Below are positions 1 to 8,538 of a DNA stretch of 41,672 nt, piece by piece. The notes under the pieces are model-generated. The model ran no database searches and was not told the DNA's origin. It was given only the letters and a program-made list of their open reading frames with translations. The position numbers and the translations under genes are program-made. The stretch comes from an uncultured Bacteroides sp. (GTDB taxonomy: Bacteria > Bacteroidota > Bacteroidia > Bacteroidales > Bacteroidaceae): the NCBI GenBank assembly GCA_902472795.1, contig CABROZ010000005.1, positions 1 through 41,672 of the forward strand. Direction: 5' to 3'. Position 1 is the stretch's first letter; each line of letters begins with the position of its first letter.

Positions 1-168
1 CCGGGGGTATTTGCACTGGGTAGTTATGTCTCTTCCAATTATCCGGATGCCTTGACGCTTTACTACTCTGACGAACATACGCTGGTATATCATCCTGAGG
101 AATACAAGAAGTTGGGCATGAAGGAAAATGTTCTGATAGTAAAAGTCCTGCACTTTGCTTCTGAATGA
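1..168 (+). CDS. 3' end of an unidentified protein, possibly a propeller-type lipoprotein
   Basis: The first base of the window opens a reading frame of 55 codons ending at TGA 166-168; the start lies outside the window. The visible residues run from PGVFALGSYVSSNYPD to NVLIVKVLHFASE. A C-terminus ending in a short hydrophobic strand (VLIVKVL) is also seen at the ends of the two propeller lipoproteins downstream (PYIIVYKIVSKH and YAIVMYHAK), so this may be a third member of the same family. That is inference from position and ending only. No domain can be named from 55 residues. Confidence 0.5.
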   Translation, partial: PGVFALGSYVSSNYPDALTLYYSDEHTLVYHPEEYKKLGMKENVLIVKVLHFASE

Positions 169-244
169 TGTTGATTGGGGATATTGCCAAATTTGGATGT
201 GGGTTATGCGCAAAATGCGGGGAAAAATCAAAATATATAGGGTT

Positions 245-375
245 TGCACGTTTTTGCACGCTCGTTTTCTTGGCTGTTTGGGCGTTTTTAGAGAATTTTG
301 AGGCTGTTAAACCTAAAAATAAAACATATGAAGTTCATTAACACGACTAATTTTGCAGAGAGATTTTTTACAGTG
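245..375 (+). repeat. 131-bp direct repeat, left copy
   Basis: This stretch matches 11639-11769 at 126 of 131 positions with no gaps. It begins TGCACGTTTTTGCACGCTCG and ends in ACAGTG. It contains a possible promoter, an AT-rich leader and an ATG at 329 followed by codons for MKFINTTNFAERFFTVW. The right copy has the same layout, but its codons run into a lipoprotein signal peptide. The repeat therefore looks like the 5' end of a propeller gene present twice. The rest of 169-456 holds no other gene. Confidence 0.9.
270..300 (+). promoter_or_regulatory. Possible Bacteroides-type promoter inside the left repeat
   Basis: TTG at 270-272 is followed after 20 bases by GAATTTTG at 293-300, which differs from the Bacteroides -7 consensus TAnnTTTG only at the first base. 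Transcription would start near 307, about 20 bases before ATG 329. The right copy carries T instead of G at the last base of this box. This is a pattern match only. Confidence 0.35.
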
Positions 376-456
376 TGGTGCCGGGATACATATTTTATGT
401 TTCTCAAGTTAATTAAAAACAATCGATTTTTGAGTTCCCAAACAGGTTGTTGGAAT

Positions 457-1623
457 ATGAATAAATCATGGTATTTATTTGTATTTATGGCACTCGCGTT
501 GGCATCATGTACTTCCTCCTCCAATCAGAGTAAAGTTTTACTGAAAGATGTAAATGATGCTTTGTCACCAAACCAAATAGATTTTCTTGAGCTTTATTCC
601 ATTTTCCAGCCGGACTCTGACGTAATGGTTGGACATATAAGGAAAGTTCTGACCTTTAACTCATTATATTACATGATGGATGAAGGTCAGATGAAAGTTC
701 TGATTCTGGACGATAAGGGAAAGCTCGTTTCAGAAATAGACCGTAAAGGACGTGCATACAATGAGTATATCGATTTGAGTGACATCTTTATAGACCAAGT
801 GAAACAGGAACTGTATCTTTTAAGTTGTGAAGGGCAAAAGTTGCTGGTTTTTGATATGGAAGGAAAGAATCTTCTAAGAACCCTTTCTGTTCCTAAAAGA
901 TTCTGTTCTATGGAAAAGACAGAGCAGGGATACATCGGATACATGGGTAATTATACGGAAGACCCTGCTCATCCATACAATTTTTTCATGTTGAATGAAC
1001 AGATGGAAATAGTAGGTGAAGATGTAGAAATAAATTCTGAAGCGGAAAGCCGTTACAACAGGGATGTAGCTGTCTTTTCAAAACATGACGATGAAGTAAG
1101 TATGATAGCCGAATCTGATTACAGGATATATCGTTGCACTAAAGGAAAGTTCTCCGTAGCTTACGATGTTGATTTAGGAGAGCTTTCGTATCCGGAATCA
1201 GAAAAGTTTGCTGTTAATGATCCCATAAAGCAAATGCAGCTGGATGCAAAATACGTAAAACGATTTCAGCGTGTGCAAGAGACTGCAAGTTATCTATTCG
1301 TTTATTTTATGTTGCAAGGTCAGGAGTATGCTTTGGTGTATGACAAAAATGCTCAAAAGACATTGTGCATATCTTTGTGTGATGGAGTAAAGGACTTGTA
1401 TCCTGCAACTTTTGGTAGTGTAATCGGCACTACTCAAGACCTGATTATCAGTACCACTGAGGCTGAAGCTATACACGACCTGTTTCGTGGCAAAAATGAA
1501 AATAACGACTTTGACAAGATGTATCCGGAGGAACTGAAAAGATTCCGACAGAACGTCGGTCAAGTGGATTACAACAACCCTAATCCTTATATCATCGTTT
1601 ACAAAATTGTGTCCAAACATTAG
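457..1623 (+). CDS. 6-bladed beta-propeller lipoprotein (BF3164/DUF5128-like)
   Basis: This 388-residue protein begins with a lipoprotein signal, MNKSWYLFVFMALALASC, with lipobox LASC. It should be lipidated and anchored in the envelope, possibly surface exposed. The body contains repeated short strand motifs of the propeller type, such as VLILDDKGKLVSEIDRKGRA and LLVFDMEGKNLLRTL, each blade pairing a hydrophobic strand with a D-x-x-G-K turn. This is typical of the 6-bladed propeller lipoproteins that are abundant in Bacteroides; their ligands are mostly unknown. I chose ATG 457 because the signal peptide starts there. The frame is open further upstream to ATG 329 in the 131-bp repeat, but that would bury the signal peptide behind 43 residues. 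Base composition is visibly AT-rich relative to the RND genes downstream. The family call is likely; the function is not known. Confidence 0.8.
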   Translation: MNKSWYLFVFMALALASCTSSSNQSKVLLKDVNDALSPNQIDFLELYSIFQPDSDVMVGHIRKVLTFNSLYYMMDEGQMKVLILDDKGKLVSEIDRKGRAYNEYIDLSDIFIDQVKQELYLLSCEGQKLLVFDMEGKNLLRTLSVPKRFCSMEKTEQGYIGYMGNYTEDPAHPYNFFMLNEQMEIVGEDVEINSEAESRYNRDVAVFSKHDDEVSMIAESDYRIYRCTKGKFSVAYDVDLGELSYPESEKFAVNDPIKQMQLDAKYVKRFQRVQETASYLFVYFMLQGQEYALVYDKNAQKTLCISLCDGVKDLYPATFGSVIGTTQDLIISTTEAEAIHDLFRGKNENNDFDKMYPEELKRFRQNVGQVDYNNPNPYIIVYKIVSKH

Positions 1624-1709
1624 TCATATACTTTTTAGGAGGATGTTGACGGCTGTTTTTGGGGCCTCTCGTCACGGCAGATAAAACTATTATAAAAATA
1701 TTTTTGATT

Positions 1710-2798
1710 ATGAGAAAAATACTTGCTTTAGCTCTCTTCTTTCTAATCATCTCTTGTGCCAAGGAGCAGGCATGCGGTGAAGTGGTGATAAATGGGTTTG
1801 ATGACAATTATAGTGAAGAAAATGCACCGCTGTCATCGTTTGTGGATAAAATTGAAGTAATACCGTTGAAACGCAATTCTGAAGCGGTATTGACAGGTCC
1901 TCGAAAGATTGTTTGTTATAAGGACAAATTCTATATGCTGGATAATAACAGGTTGTTCTGTTATGGGGCATCCGGCGATTTCATCTGTTTCATTGGAGAA
2001 CGGGGACATGGTCATGGCGAATACATCAACATAGCGACTTTTGCCGTTTTCAATGACACTGTTTGGCTGTTGGATTCGTTTAAAAATACAATGATGACCT
2101 ATACTTTGGATGGCACTTTTGTTTCCGAGCAAGAAGCACCTCAAGGAACGCTTGCGAATGTGGAGGATGCGGTATTTGAGGAGAAGGGGCTTCTCTTTAT
2201 GGCAAATTATATTTTTAATGATCAGAATGCAGTCTATACACGTTGGAATACTTCAACCAACCAAGTTGATGTTGTGGAAAAAACACCGCTCCAAACGGAT
2301 GGAACAAAAGAGGCTGTCGGCATGCATTCATTTAGTGATTATGCTGGTAACATCCGTTACATTCTCCCATTTTCGGATGTAATCAAGAGTACAAAGGAGC
2401 ATGCTCTCAGATTCCGGACCGCAAAGAAAGTCTTGAAGGATTCTGACCTGGAGGGTATGACCAACTTCAGCGTTATGACTTATGCCGATCATATGGATGA
2501 TTTTGTAGGCTTTAACAATATATTTGAAACCGAAAATTATCTGCTTCTGACTTTTTCCAATTTAGAGTATGTCGTAGTGGATAAAAATAGTAACGAATGC
2601 TTCAGACACAAGTATCGGTATGACGAGGAGGCAGAGGCTTTTCCGTTAGTAAACATCTTGTCCTCGACAGGAGATGCTTTAATCGGAATGATTGAAATGG
2701 AGCGCTATGACAAGCTGAAGAACAAAATTCAAAAATATATCAATGTTCCTTCCGAAGAGGATTATGACTATGCGATCGTGATGTATCATGCGAAGTGA
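1710..2798 (+). CDS. 6-bladed beta-propeller lipoprotein
   Basis: This 362-residue protein opens with MRKILALALFFLIISC, a lipoprotein signal with lipobox IISC. The mature part carries propeller-type strands, including IEVIPLKRNSEAVLTGPRKI near the N-terminus, KFYMLDNNRLFCYGASGDFICFIGERGHGHGEY (a blade ending in the G-x-G-x-G-E-Y turn common in this family) and TVWLLDSFKNTMMTYTLDG. It is a paralogue of the preceding lipoprotein, though clearly divergent. ATG 1710 was chosen because it gives the signal peptide; the frame is open to 1659. The TolC gene starts only 35 bases after its stop with no visible promoter between, so this propeller is probably co-transcribed with the efflux pump. A role in sensing or substrate capture for the pump is inference. 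Confidence 0.8.
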   Translation: MRKILALALFFLIISCAKEQACGEVVINGFDDNYSEENAPLSSFVDKIEVIPLKRNSEAVLTGPRKIVCYKDKFYMLDNNRLFCYGASGDFICFIGERGHGHGEYINIATFAVFNDTVWLLDSFKNTMMTYTLDGTFVSEQEAPQGTLANVEDAVFEEKGLLFMANYIFNDQNAVYTRWNTSTNQVDVVEKTPLQTDGTKEAVGMHSFSDYAGNIRYILPFSDVIKSTKEHALRFRTAKKVLKDSDLEGMTNFSVMTYADHMDDFVGFNNIFETENYLLLTFSNLEYVVVDKNSNECFRHKYRYDEEAEAFPLVNILSSTGDALIGMIEMERYDKLKNKIQKYINVPSEEDYDYAIVMYHAK

Positions 2799-2833
2799 TA
2801 TGCGTTGTTCACTCTTTGATATTGTGTTTATCC

Positions 2834-4300
2834 ATGAGAACGCTATTGTTAATATTGTTGGCGATTGGGATGTACAGTGAGGCAAGTGCTTCCAGGTTGC
2901 TTTCTCTGTCCGATGCCATATACCTGGCACAGCAACACTCACTTGATGCGCAGATGGCACGTTTCACCTTTCTGGGCAGTTATTGGACCTACCGTTCGTA
3001 TCGTGCCGAGCTGTTGCCGTCGGCATCACTGAACGGTTTGCTGTTCAACTACGACCGCTCCATCACCAGCGTGCGCAACTATGAGGATGGACGTATCAAC
3101 TACGTGGAGAACAATTCGCTTACCAACTCACTCACGCTGTCCGTCAGTCAGAACATCGCAGCTACAGGTGGTACCATATCGTTACAGTCGTACCTTTACC
3201 GGTTGGACCAGTTCACTTACGATGAGCGCACATACAATACTCAGCCGCTGCGCCTTACCTACGATCAGCCGCTACGCACATACAACTCACTAAAATGGCG
3301 CCGTAAATCGGAACCGGTGGCTTACGAACGTGCTAAACGGCAGTATCTGGAGGCTTTGCAAGGGATAGCGGTCACGGTTACAAACCTCTACTTCTCGGTA
3401 CTGAATGCACAGTCGGACTATAAGCAGGCTGTTGCCACAGCGGAGGAACGGGGGCGCCTGTACGAGCAGTTGCAACGACGTTCTGCCCTTGGCACAGTGA
3501 CCAAAAACGAGCTGCTGCAATTAGAGCTCTCGGCTGTCAATGCCCGTGTGGCCCTTAAACGTAACCAGTTAACGCTTGATGATGCACGTTTCCAACTGTT
3601 CACTTATCTGCAGGCCATGCGTTGGGATGAAGTAGAATTGCTGGTACCCGACCATGTGCCCGACATCGTGCTTGACGAGAACGAAGTGATGCAGCGAGCC
3701 ATGCTGTCCTCTACCCACCCCATGACGCAGAAACTCAGCCTTATAGAATCGCAACGCAACCTGGCACAAGCCAAGTCGCAGCGCGGCATACAGGTTTCGC
3801 TACACAGCGAACTGGGTCTGCGCAATACGGCCGATCGCATAGGTGCGGCATATACTCGTCTGCAAGATAATGAGATAGTGGGACTGTCGGTCTCTTTACC
3901 TATTTTTGACTGGGGCATGAGCAAGGGACGTATTCGCATTGCTCAGGCAAACCTCGACTTGGTGAAGACTCAGATAGAGCAGGAAGATCTGAACTATCGG
4001 CAGGAACTGAAACGCCTGGTGATGCAATTTAATCTGCAGAACGAGCAATGTCGCGAGGCTGCCCGTGCAGAGGAGATTGCCGATGAACGTTATACGCTCA
4101 GCCTGCAGCGCTTCGAGACCGGCAGCATCAGTGTGACCGAACTGAATACCGCCCTTCAGGAAAAGGAGGCGGCGCGTGCCCAATACATCAGTCAGTTACA
4201 GACCTACTGGAACAACTATTACAACATACAGCGCTACACACTGTGGAACTATATCAACAACAATGAAATAACGACCGACTTTGAACAACTTGTAAGATGA
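2834..4300 (+). CDS. TolC-family outer membrane efflux channel
   Basis: This 488-residue protein is the outer-membrane exit duct of a tripartite pump. It starts with a signal peptide (MRTLLLILLAIGMYSEASA) followed by LLSLSDAIYLAQQHS, the usual start of the first outer membrane efflux repeat. Long amphipathic helical stretches rich in Q, A, L and R make up the remainder, with the second repeat around VSLPIFDWGMSKGRIRIAQANLDL, a hallmark of the family, and the end helix RYTLSLQRFETGSISVTELNTALQEKEAAR. ATG 2834 is preferred over an in-frame GTG at 2795 because only the former places a signal peptide at the N-terminus. Its stop overlaps the next start (ATGA at 4297-4300), indicating translational coupling with the adaptor. 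Confidence 0.93.
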   Translation: MRTLLLILLAIGMYSEASASRLLSLSDAIYLAQQHSLDAQMARFTFLGSYWTYRSYRAELLPSASLNGLLFNYDRSITSVRNYEDGRINYVENNSLTNSLTLSVSQNIAATGGTISLQSYLYRLDQFTYDERTYNTQPLRLTYDQPLRTYNSLKWRRKSEPVAYERAKRQYLEALQGIAVTVTNLYFSVLNAQSDYKQAVATAEERGRLYEQLQRRSALGTVTKNELLQLELSAVNARVALKRNQLTLDDARFQLFTYLQAMRWDEVELLVPDHVPDIVLDENEVMQRAMLSSTHPMTQKLSLIESQRNLAQAKSQRGIQVSLHSELGLRNTADRIGAAYTRLQDNEIVGLSVSLPIFDWGMSKGRIRIAQANLDLVKTQIEQEDLNYRQELKRLVMQFNLQNEQCREAARAEEIADERYTLSLQRFETGSISVTELNTALQEKEAARAQYISQLQTYWNNYYNIQRYTLWNYINNNEITTDFEQLVR

Positions 4301-5373
4301 ACAGAAATCTGATACCAATATTGTTGCTGCTTCTTCTGGCATCGTGTAATGGGGGGAAGGAGAGCAAAGAGAATGCTGCCGTGCGCATGCAGGCAGAGCA
4401 GACCGAAAATTATGTGGATACCATGACACTTCGCCTTACCGACTTCAACCGTGAGTTAGTGTGCAACGGGCGTCTGCGTGCTGCCGTAAAGTCCATGCTT
4501 GTGCCGCGTCACAGCGATCTGGTTACCTCTATCCTTGTGCATGAGGGGCAGTGGGTGGAACAAGGCACGCTGCTTGCCGTGACGGACGAGACTGACTATT
4601 TGCGCGAAGTGGAACGTGCCGAACGCGATTTGGAGAAAACACGTGTTGACCTGGCTGACAAACTTCTGCAACTGGGGTATGACGTGGACAGCGATCTTAA
4701 TCCACGGAGTGATGTTCCGACTGACATTCTGCGCCGTGCCGAGGTTACGTCGGGGCATTATGCTGCCCAATACCAGTTGCAGACGGCACGCCGCAACCTT
4801 AACGACTGTCGTCTGACGGCACCTGTCAGCGGACGAATAGCCGACCTGGAGGCACACCTGTACCAGCGTGCCGAAAAGTTCTGCAACATCATTGACGATA
4901 GATCGTTTGGCGTGGAGTTCAATGTGCTGGAGGCTGAACTTCCCATCGTGTCCACGGGGCATCGTGTTCGGGTAACGCCTTTTACGGATGACAGCCTCAC
5001 GGTTGCAGGGAATATCGTCAGCGTTAACCCCACGGTGAGCGAAAAAGGCCTTGTCAAGGTTACGGCCCGGATTCCCGGACACAATGGTTTTGTGGATGGC
5101 ATGAATGTGCGCGTAGTGGTGGAACGCAAGGTACCACGCATGTTTGTTGTGCCTAAGGATGCCGTAGTGGAACGCGACGGTTACAACGTCATCTTCCTGT
5201 ACGACAACGGGTACGCCCGCTGGACCTATGTTGACATAGTGGCATCCAACATCACCGGTCATGCCATTACGGGCTGTGCCCGCAAGGAAACGACCCTGCA
5301 CGAGGGCGACGTTGTAATCACCAGCGGTAACCTGAACCTGGCCGACAATACTCCTGTAAGAATCAGGGAATAA
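4297..5373 (+). CDS. RND efflux periplasmic adaptor (membrane fusion protein), lipoprotein
   Basis: This 358-residue HlyD/AcrA-type adaptor links the RND permeases to the TolC channel. It begins MNRNLIPILLLLLLASC, a lipoprotein signal with lipobox LASC. Residues about 65-105 form the first half of the lipoyl/barrel-sandwich domain (MLVPRHSDLVTSILVHEGQWVEQGTLLAV). A helical hairpin follows (YLREVERAERDLEKTRVDLADKLLQLG), then the second lipoyl half (LTAPVSGRIADLEAHL, near 170-185). Beta-barrel and membrane-proximal parts complete the protein (FVVPKDAVVERDGYNVIFLYDNGYARWTYV). The order matches the family. It overlaps tolC by four bases and precedes the first permease by 48 bases. The substrate cannot be deduced. 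Confidence 0.93.
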   Translation: MNRNLIPILLLLLLASCNGGKESKENAAVRMQAEQTENYVDTMTLRLTDFNRELVCNGRLRAAVKSMLVPRHSDLVTSILVHEGQWVEQGTLLAVTDETDYLREVERAERDLEKTRVDLADKLLQLGYDVDSDLNPRSDVPTDILRRAEVTSGHYAAQYQLQTARRNLNDCRLTAPVSGRIADLEAHLYQRAEKFCNIIDDRSFGVEFNVLEAELPIVSTGHRVRVTPFTDDSLTVAGNIVSVNPTVSEKGLVKVTARIPGHNGFVDGMNVRVVVERKVPRMFVVPKDAVVERDGYNVIFLYDNGYARWTYVDIVASNITGHAITGCARKETTLHEGDVVITSGNLNLADNTPVRIRE

Positions 5374-5421
5374 GAAAAGAGAGTACTTGAATTCCATATA
5401 AAGAAAAAGAAATAGGTATTT

Positions 5422-8400
5422 ATGTTGCCCCACCTCATACATCGTCCTATCGCCGTGAGCATGTGCGTCCTCGCATTGGCTGTGCTTGGCATCCTTTCTA
5501 TACGTTACATTCCTGTGTCGCTTATGCCCGACATCGATATACCACAGATCACGGTGCATGCTTCCTATCCGGGTGCTTCTGTGCGCCAGATTGAGAACAA
5601 TGTCACAAGTATATTGCGCGGACAATTGTCGCAGGTGTCGGGACTGAAAGACATCGGTAGCGAAAGCCGCATGGATGCAGCCACGGTGACGCTTACTTTC
5701 GAACCGGGAGCAGATATGGACCTGCTGTTTATTGAGGTGGGCGAGAAGATAGACCGTGCCATGACGTGGCTGCCCAAAGAGATGGAACGCCCCAAGGTGG
5801 TGAAGGCCAGTGCCATGGACATACCCGCCTTTTATCTTGACGTGTCGCTAAAAGACAGCACTGCCACGGACATGCGTTTCATGCAGCTTTCGTCGTTTGT
5901 CCGGAGTGTGTTGCGTAAGCGCATAGAGCAACTGCCGCAGACGGCCATGGTGGATATAAGCGGAATGGCAGGCATGGAGATTGTGCTTGTGCCGCGCCCT
6001 GATCGCATGGAGGCGCTTGGACTGCAACCTGCCGACATCGAGCAGGCCATAAAGGCGAGGAACATAACTTTGTCTTCGCTCAGCATAGTGGACGGTATAT
6101 ACCGGTACAACATACACTTCGATGCAGCCCTGCTCACTGTGGATGACATCAAAGACATCATTCTGCCGCACGACGGACGTTTGTTGCGCCTTGGCGAATT
6201 GTGCGATGTGGAACAGCGTATGCTTACCGGAGGCGGTATCGTGCGGCACGACGGACGACGTGCCGTGACCATGGCTGTGGTGAAGCAGTCGGAGGCGCGG
6301 ATGGAAGATCTGCAGGCCAGCATGGATGCATTGCTGGCAGAACTACGGGCCGGGCATCCCGATCTCTCATTCGATCTGACACGCGACCAGACGCGCCTGC
6401 TCACATATTCGATGGACAACCTGCAGACAAACCTTCTGCTTGGCGCTGCGTTGGCGTGCATCGTGTTGTTTGTATTCATGCGCAGTGTGCGTTTGCCGTT
6501 GCTTATCATCATTACCATCCCCCTGTCGCTCATCCTTACGATTCTTTCGTTCCATATTCTTGGCATCTCACTCAATGTCATCAGTCTGTCGGGACTCATT
6601 CTCGGAGTGGGCATGATTGTGGACAATTCTATCATCGTAATAGACAATATACGCCAGCGTATGTGTTACGAACCGTTAGATAAGGCTGTGGTAATGGGTG
6701 CCAGGGAAGTGTTCCAGCCTATGTTGTCGTCCGTGCTGACTACATGCTCGGTGTTTGTTCCGCTTGTGTTCTTGAGTGGCACGGCAGGTGAGTTGTTTTA
6801 CGACCAGGCCATGGCAGTCAGCATAGCTTTGTTCGCTTCTCTGCTGGTTGCAGTAACGGTGATCCCCGTTTACTTCCGCCTGTTCTACAAACGGCTGATG
6901 GCTGATGCTTCGAAAGAACCGGAATTATTCATGTCGTCTTATTCGTCTGTGCTTGGTTTCACGTTGCGCCACTCGCGTTGGGTGCTTGGTGGCTTCGTGT
7001 TGTGTTTGGTTTGTGCCGTATTCCTGTTTGAATCTTTGAGCAAGGAGCGGCTTCCCGATGTGCCACACGAGGATACTATGATGTCCATTGATTGGAATCT
7101 TGGCATTTCCGAGCAGGAAAATGACCGTCGGCTGGCAGACTTGCTGATCCATGCCGATTCGACACTTCGCACCAGTACCACCATGGTGGGGGCACAGACA
7201 TTTCTGCTGGCACATACGCCCGAGATAACAGCTTCGGAAGCTATGGCTTACTTGCGTTACGACACGGAGGAAGGGAGGCTGCAGGCCCAATGTTCCATAG
7301 AGAATTATCTGCAGCAACATTATCCGCGTGCAACAGTAACCTTTACTCCTGTGGGTAGTTTGCTGGACATGGTGTTCGGTGACGAAAACAGCCGTTTGAG
7401 CATACATTTGCAGAATGCCAATGGCGGCCGGCCGACAGTGGCACAGGCACGTGCTTTCACCGACTCGCTACGGGCAGCCTTTCCCGATGTGACCATACAA
7501 CCTGTTGCCTCGGATCTGACGATAGAGTATCGTGCCCTGATGGAGCGTATGGCTGTTCATGGTGTGACATACGACAACCTGTTGTCTGCCTTGCGCGAAC
7601 AGACGGGACGCCGACAGATCTTTAGTATCAACGATGGTGCCGAGATTGTGCCGGTGATAATTGGAGACCGTGCAAAGGATAAGGACCAGGTGATGGCATC
7701 GTCACTGACTTCACCGGATGGGGTACGCATACCGCTGCATCTGCTGGTTGCGACGGCGGAAGGTGAGGATTTCAAACGCTTGTACGCTGCATCGGACGGC
7801 GACTATTATCCGGTGGATGTGGACTGTGATGACGCGACCGTACGCCATATCATGACTTGGGCAAAAGGCTTTGCAGAGCATAGCGTGGATGGTAAAAACG
7901 GGACGGACGGGGTATCGGTAACCTTCTTTGGTGACTATTTCAGCAGCCGTAAATTAGTGCAGGAATTGTTTATTGTCCTTACCGTAGCTTTGGCTTTGTT
8001 GTACTTTATTTTAGCTGCCCAGTTCGAAAGTCTTGTTCAGCCGCTCATCATCCTGTCGGAGATGGTGGTGGACGTGGCCGTAGTACTTGTGGTGCTGTGG
8101 CTGGCTGGTGAGTCACTTAACATTATGTCTATGATAGGCCTTGTGGTGATGTCGGGTATTATCATCAACGACTCCATCCTCAAAGTAGATACCATCAACC
8201 GTCTGCGCCGAAGCGGCACACCTACGCTTGCCGCGATAGTCCGTGCTGGTCACCGCCGTCTGCGCCCCATCATCATGACATCGCTCACTACTATTCTGGC
8301 CATTTTGCCCTTGCTGTCGCGTGCTGATATGGGTAGTGCATTGCAATATCCTTTATCGCTCACTCTCATTGTGGGTATGACGGTAGGTACACTCGTCAGC

Positions 8401-8442
8401 CTGTTCTTTGTGCCGCTGGTTTACAAAATAATATATAGATAG
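5422..8442 (+). CDS. RND efflux permease, subunit 1
   Basis: This 1006-residue inner-membrane transporter has the AcrB/HAE1 layout: an N-terminal helix (IAVSMCVLALAVLGILSI), a large periplasmic loop, a helix bundle from about 335, a second loop and a second bundle from about 855. PGASVRQIENNVT near residue 50 is a typical early motif. The helix equivalent to AcrB TM4 reads GMIVDNSIIVIDN, with one Asp (D401) at the paired AcrB 407/408 positions and Asn at the other. The helix equivalent to TM10 has N916 where AcrB has K940, as in many Bacteroidota and Gram-positive RND proteins. ATG 5422 opens directly on the first helix. A second, different permease follows 96 bases later, so the pump may be heteromeric like MdtBC. 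Confidence 0.93.
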   Translation: MLPHLIHRPIAVSMCVLALAVLGILSIRYIPVSLMPDIDIPQITVHASYPGASVRQIENNVTSILRGQLSQVSGLKDIGSESRMDAATVTLTFEPGADMDLLFIEVGEKIDRAMTWLPKEMERPKVVKASAMDIPAFYLDVSLKDSTATDMRFMQLSSFVRSVLRKRIEQLPQTAMVDISGMAGMEIVLVPRPDRMEALGLQPADIEQAIKARNITLSSLSIVDGIYRYNIHFDAALLTVDDIKDIILPHDGRLLRLGELCDVEQRMLTGGGIVRHDGRRAVTMAVVKQSEARMEDLQASMDALLAELRAGHPDLSFDLTRDQTRLLTYSMDNLQTNLLLGAALACIVLFVFMRSVRLPLLIIITIPLSLILTILSFHILGISLNVISLSGLILGVGMIVDNSIIVIDNIRQRMCYEPLDKAVVMGAREVFQPMLSSVLTTCSVFVPLVFLSGTAGELFYDQAMAVSIALFASLLVAVTVIPVYFRLFYKRLMADASKEPELFMSSYSSVLGFTLRHSRWVLGGFVLCLVCAVFLFESLSKERLPDVPHEDTMMSIDWNLGISEQENDRRLADLLIHADSTLRTSTTMVGAQTFLLAHTPEITASEAMAYLRYDTEEGRLQAQCSIENYLQQHYPRATVTFTPVGSLLDMVFGDENSRLSIHLQNANGGRPTVAQARAFTDSLRAAFPDVTIQPVASDLTIEYRALMERMAVHGVTYDNLLSALREQTGRRQIFSINDGAEIVPVIIGDRAKDKDQVMASSLTSPDGVRIPLHLLVATAEGEDFKRLYAASDGDYYPVDVDCDDATVRHIMTWAKGFAEHSVDGKNGTDGVSVTFFGDYFSSRKLVQELFIVLTVALALLYFILAAQFESLVQPLIILSEMVVDVAVVLVVLWLAGESLNIMSMIGLVVMSGIIINDSILKVDTINRLRRSGTPTLAAIVRAGHRRLRPIIMTSLTTILAILPLLSRADMGSALQYPLSLTLIVGMTVGTLVSLFFVPLVYKIIYR

Positions 8443-8538
8443 AACGCCCTCAATGAGATGTTGTAACATACAATAAGACAGTGAAGATAAACAAGTATCA
8501 AGATATATAGGATCTGTTATAATAAAATATGTAATCAA

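Noticed and set aside
288..524. 78-codon minus-strand frame over the left 131-bp repeat
   Set aside because: It is antisense to the leader and signal peptide of the first propeller lipoprotein.
4456..5625. 389-codon open frame on the minus strand
   Set aside because: It lies opposite the adaptor and permease genes, which have clear families and signals; its product has no recognisable features.
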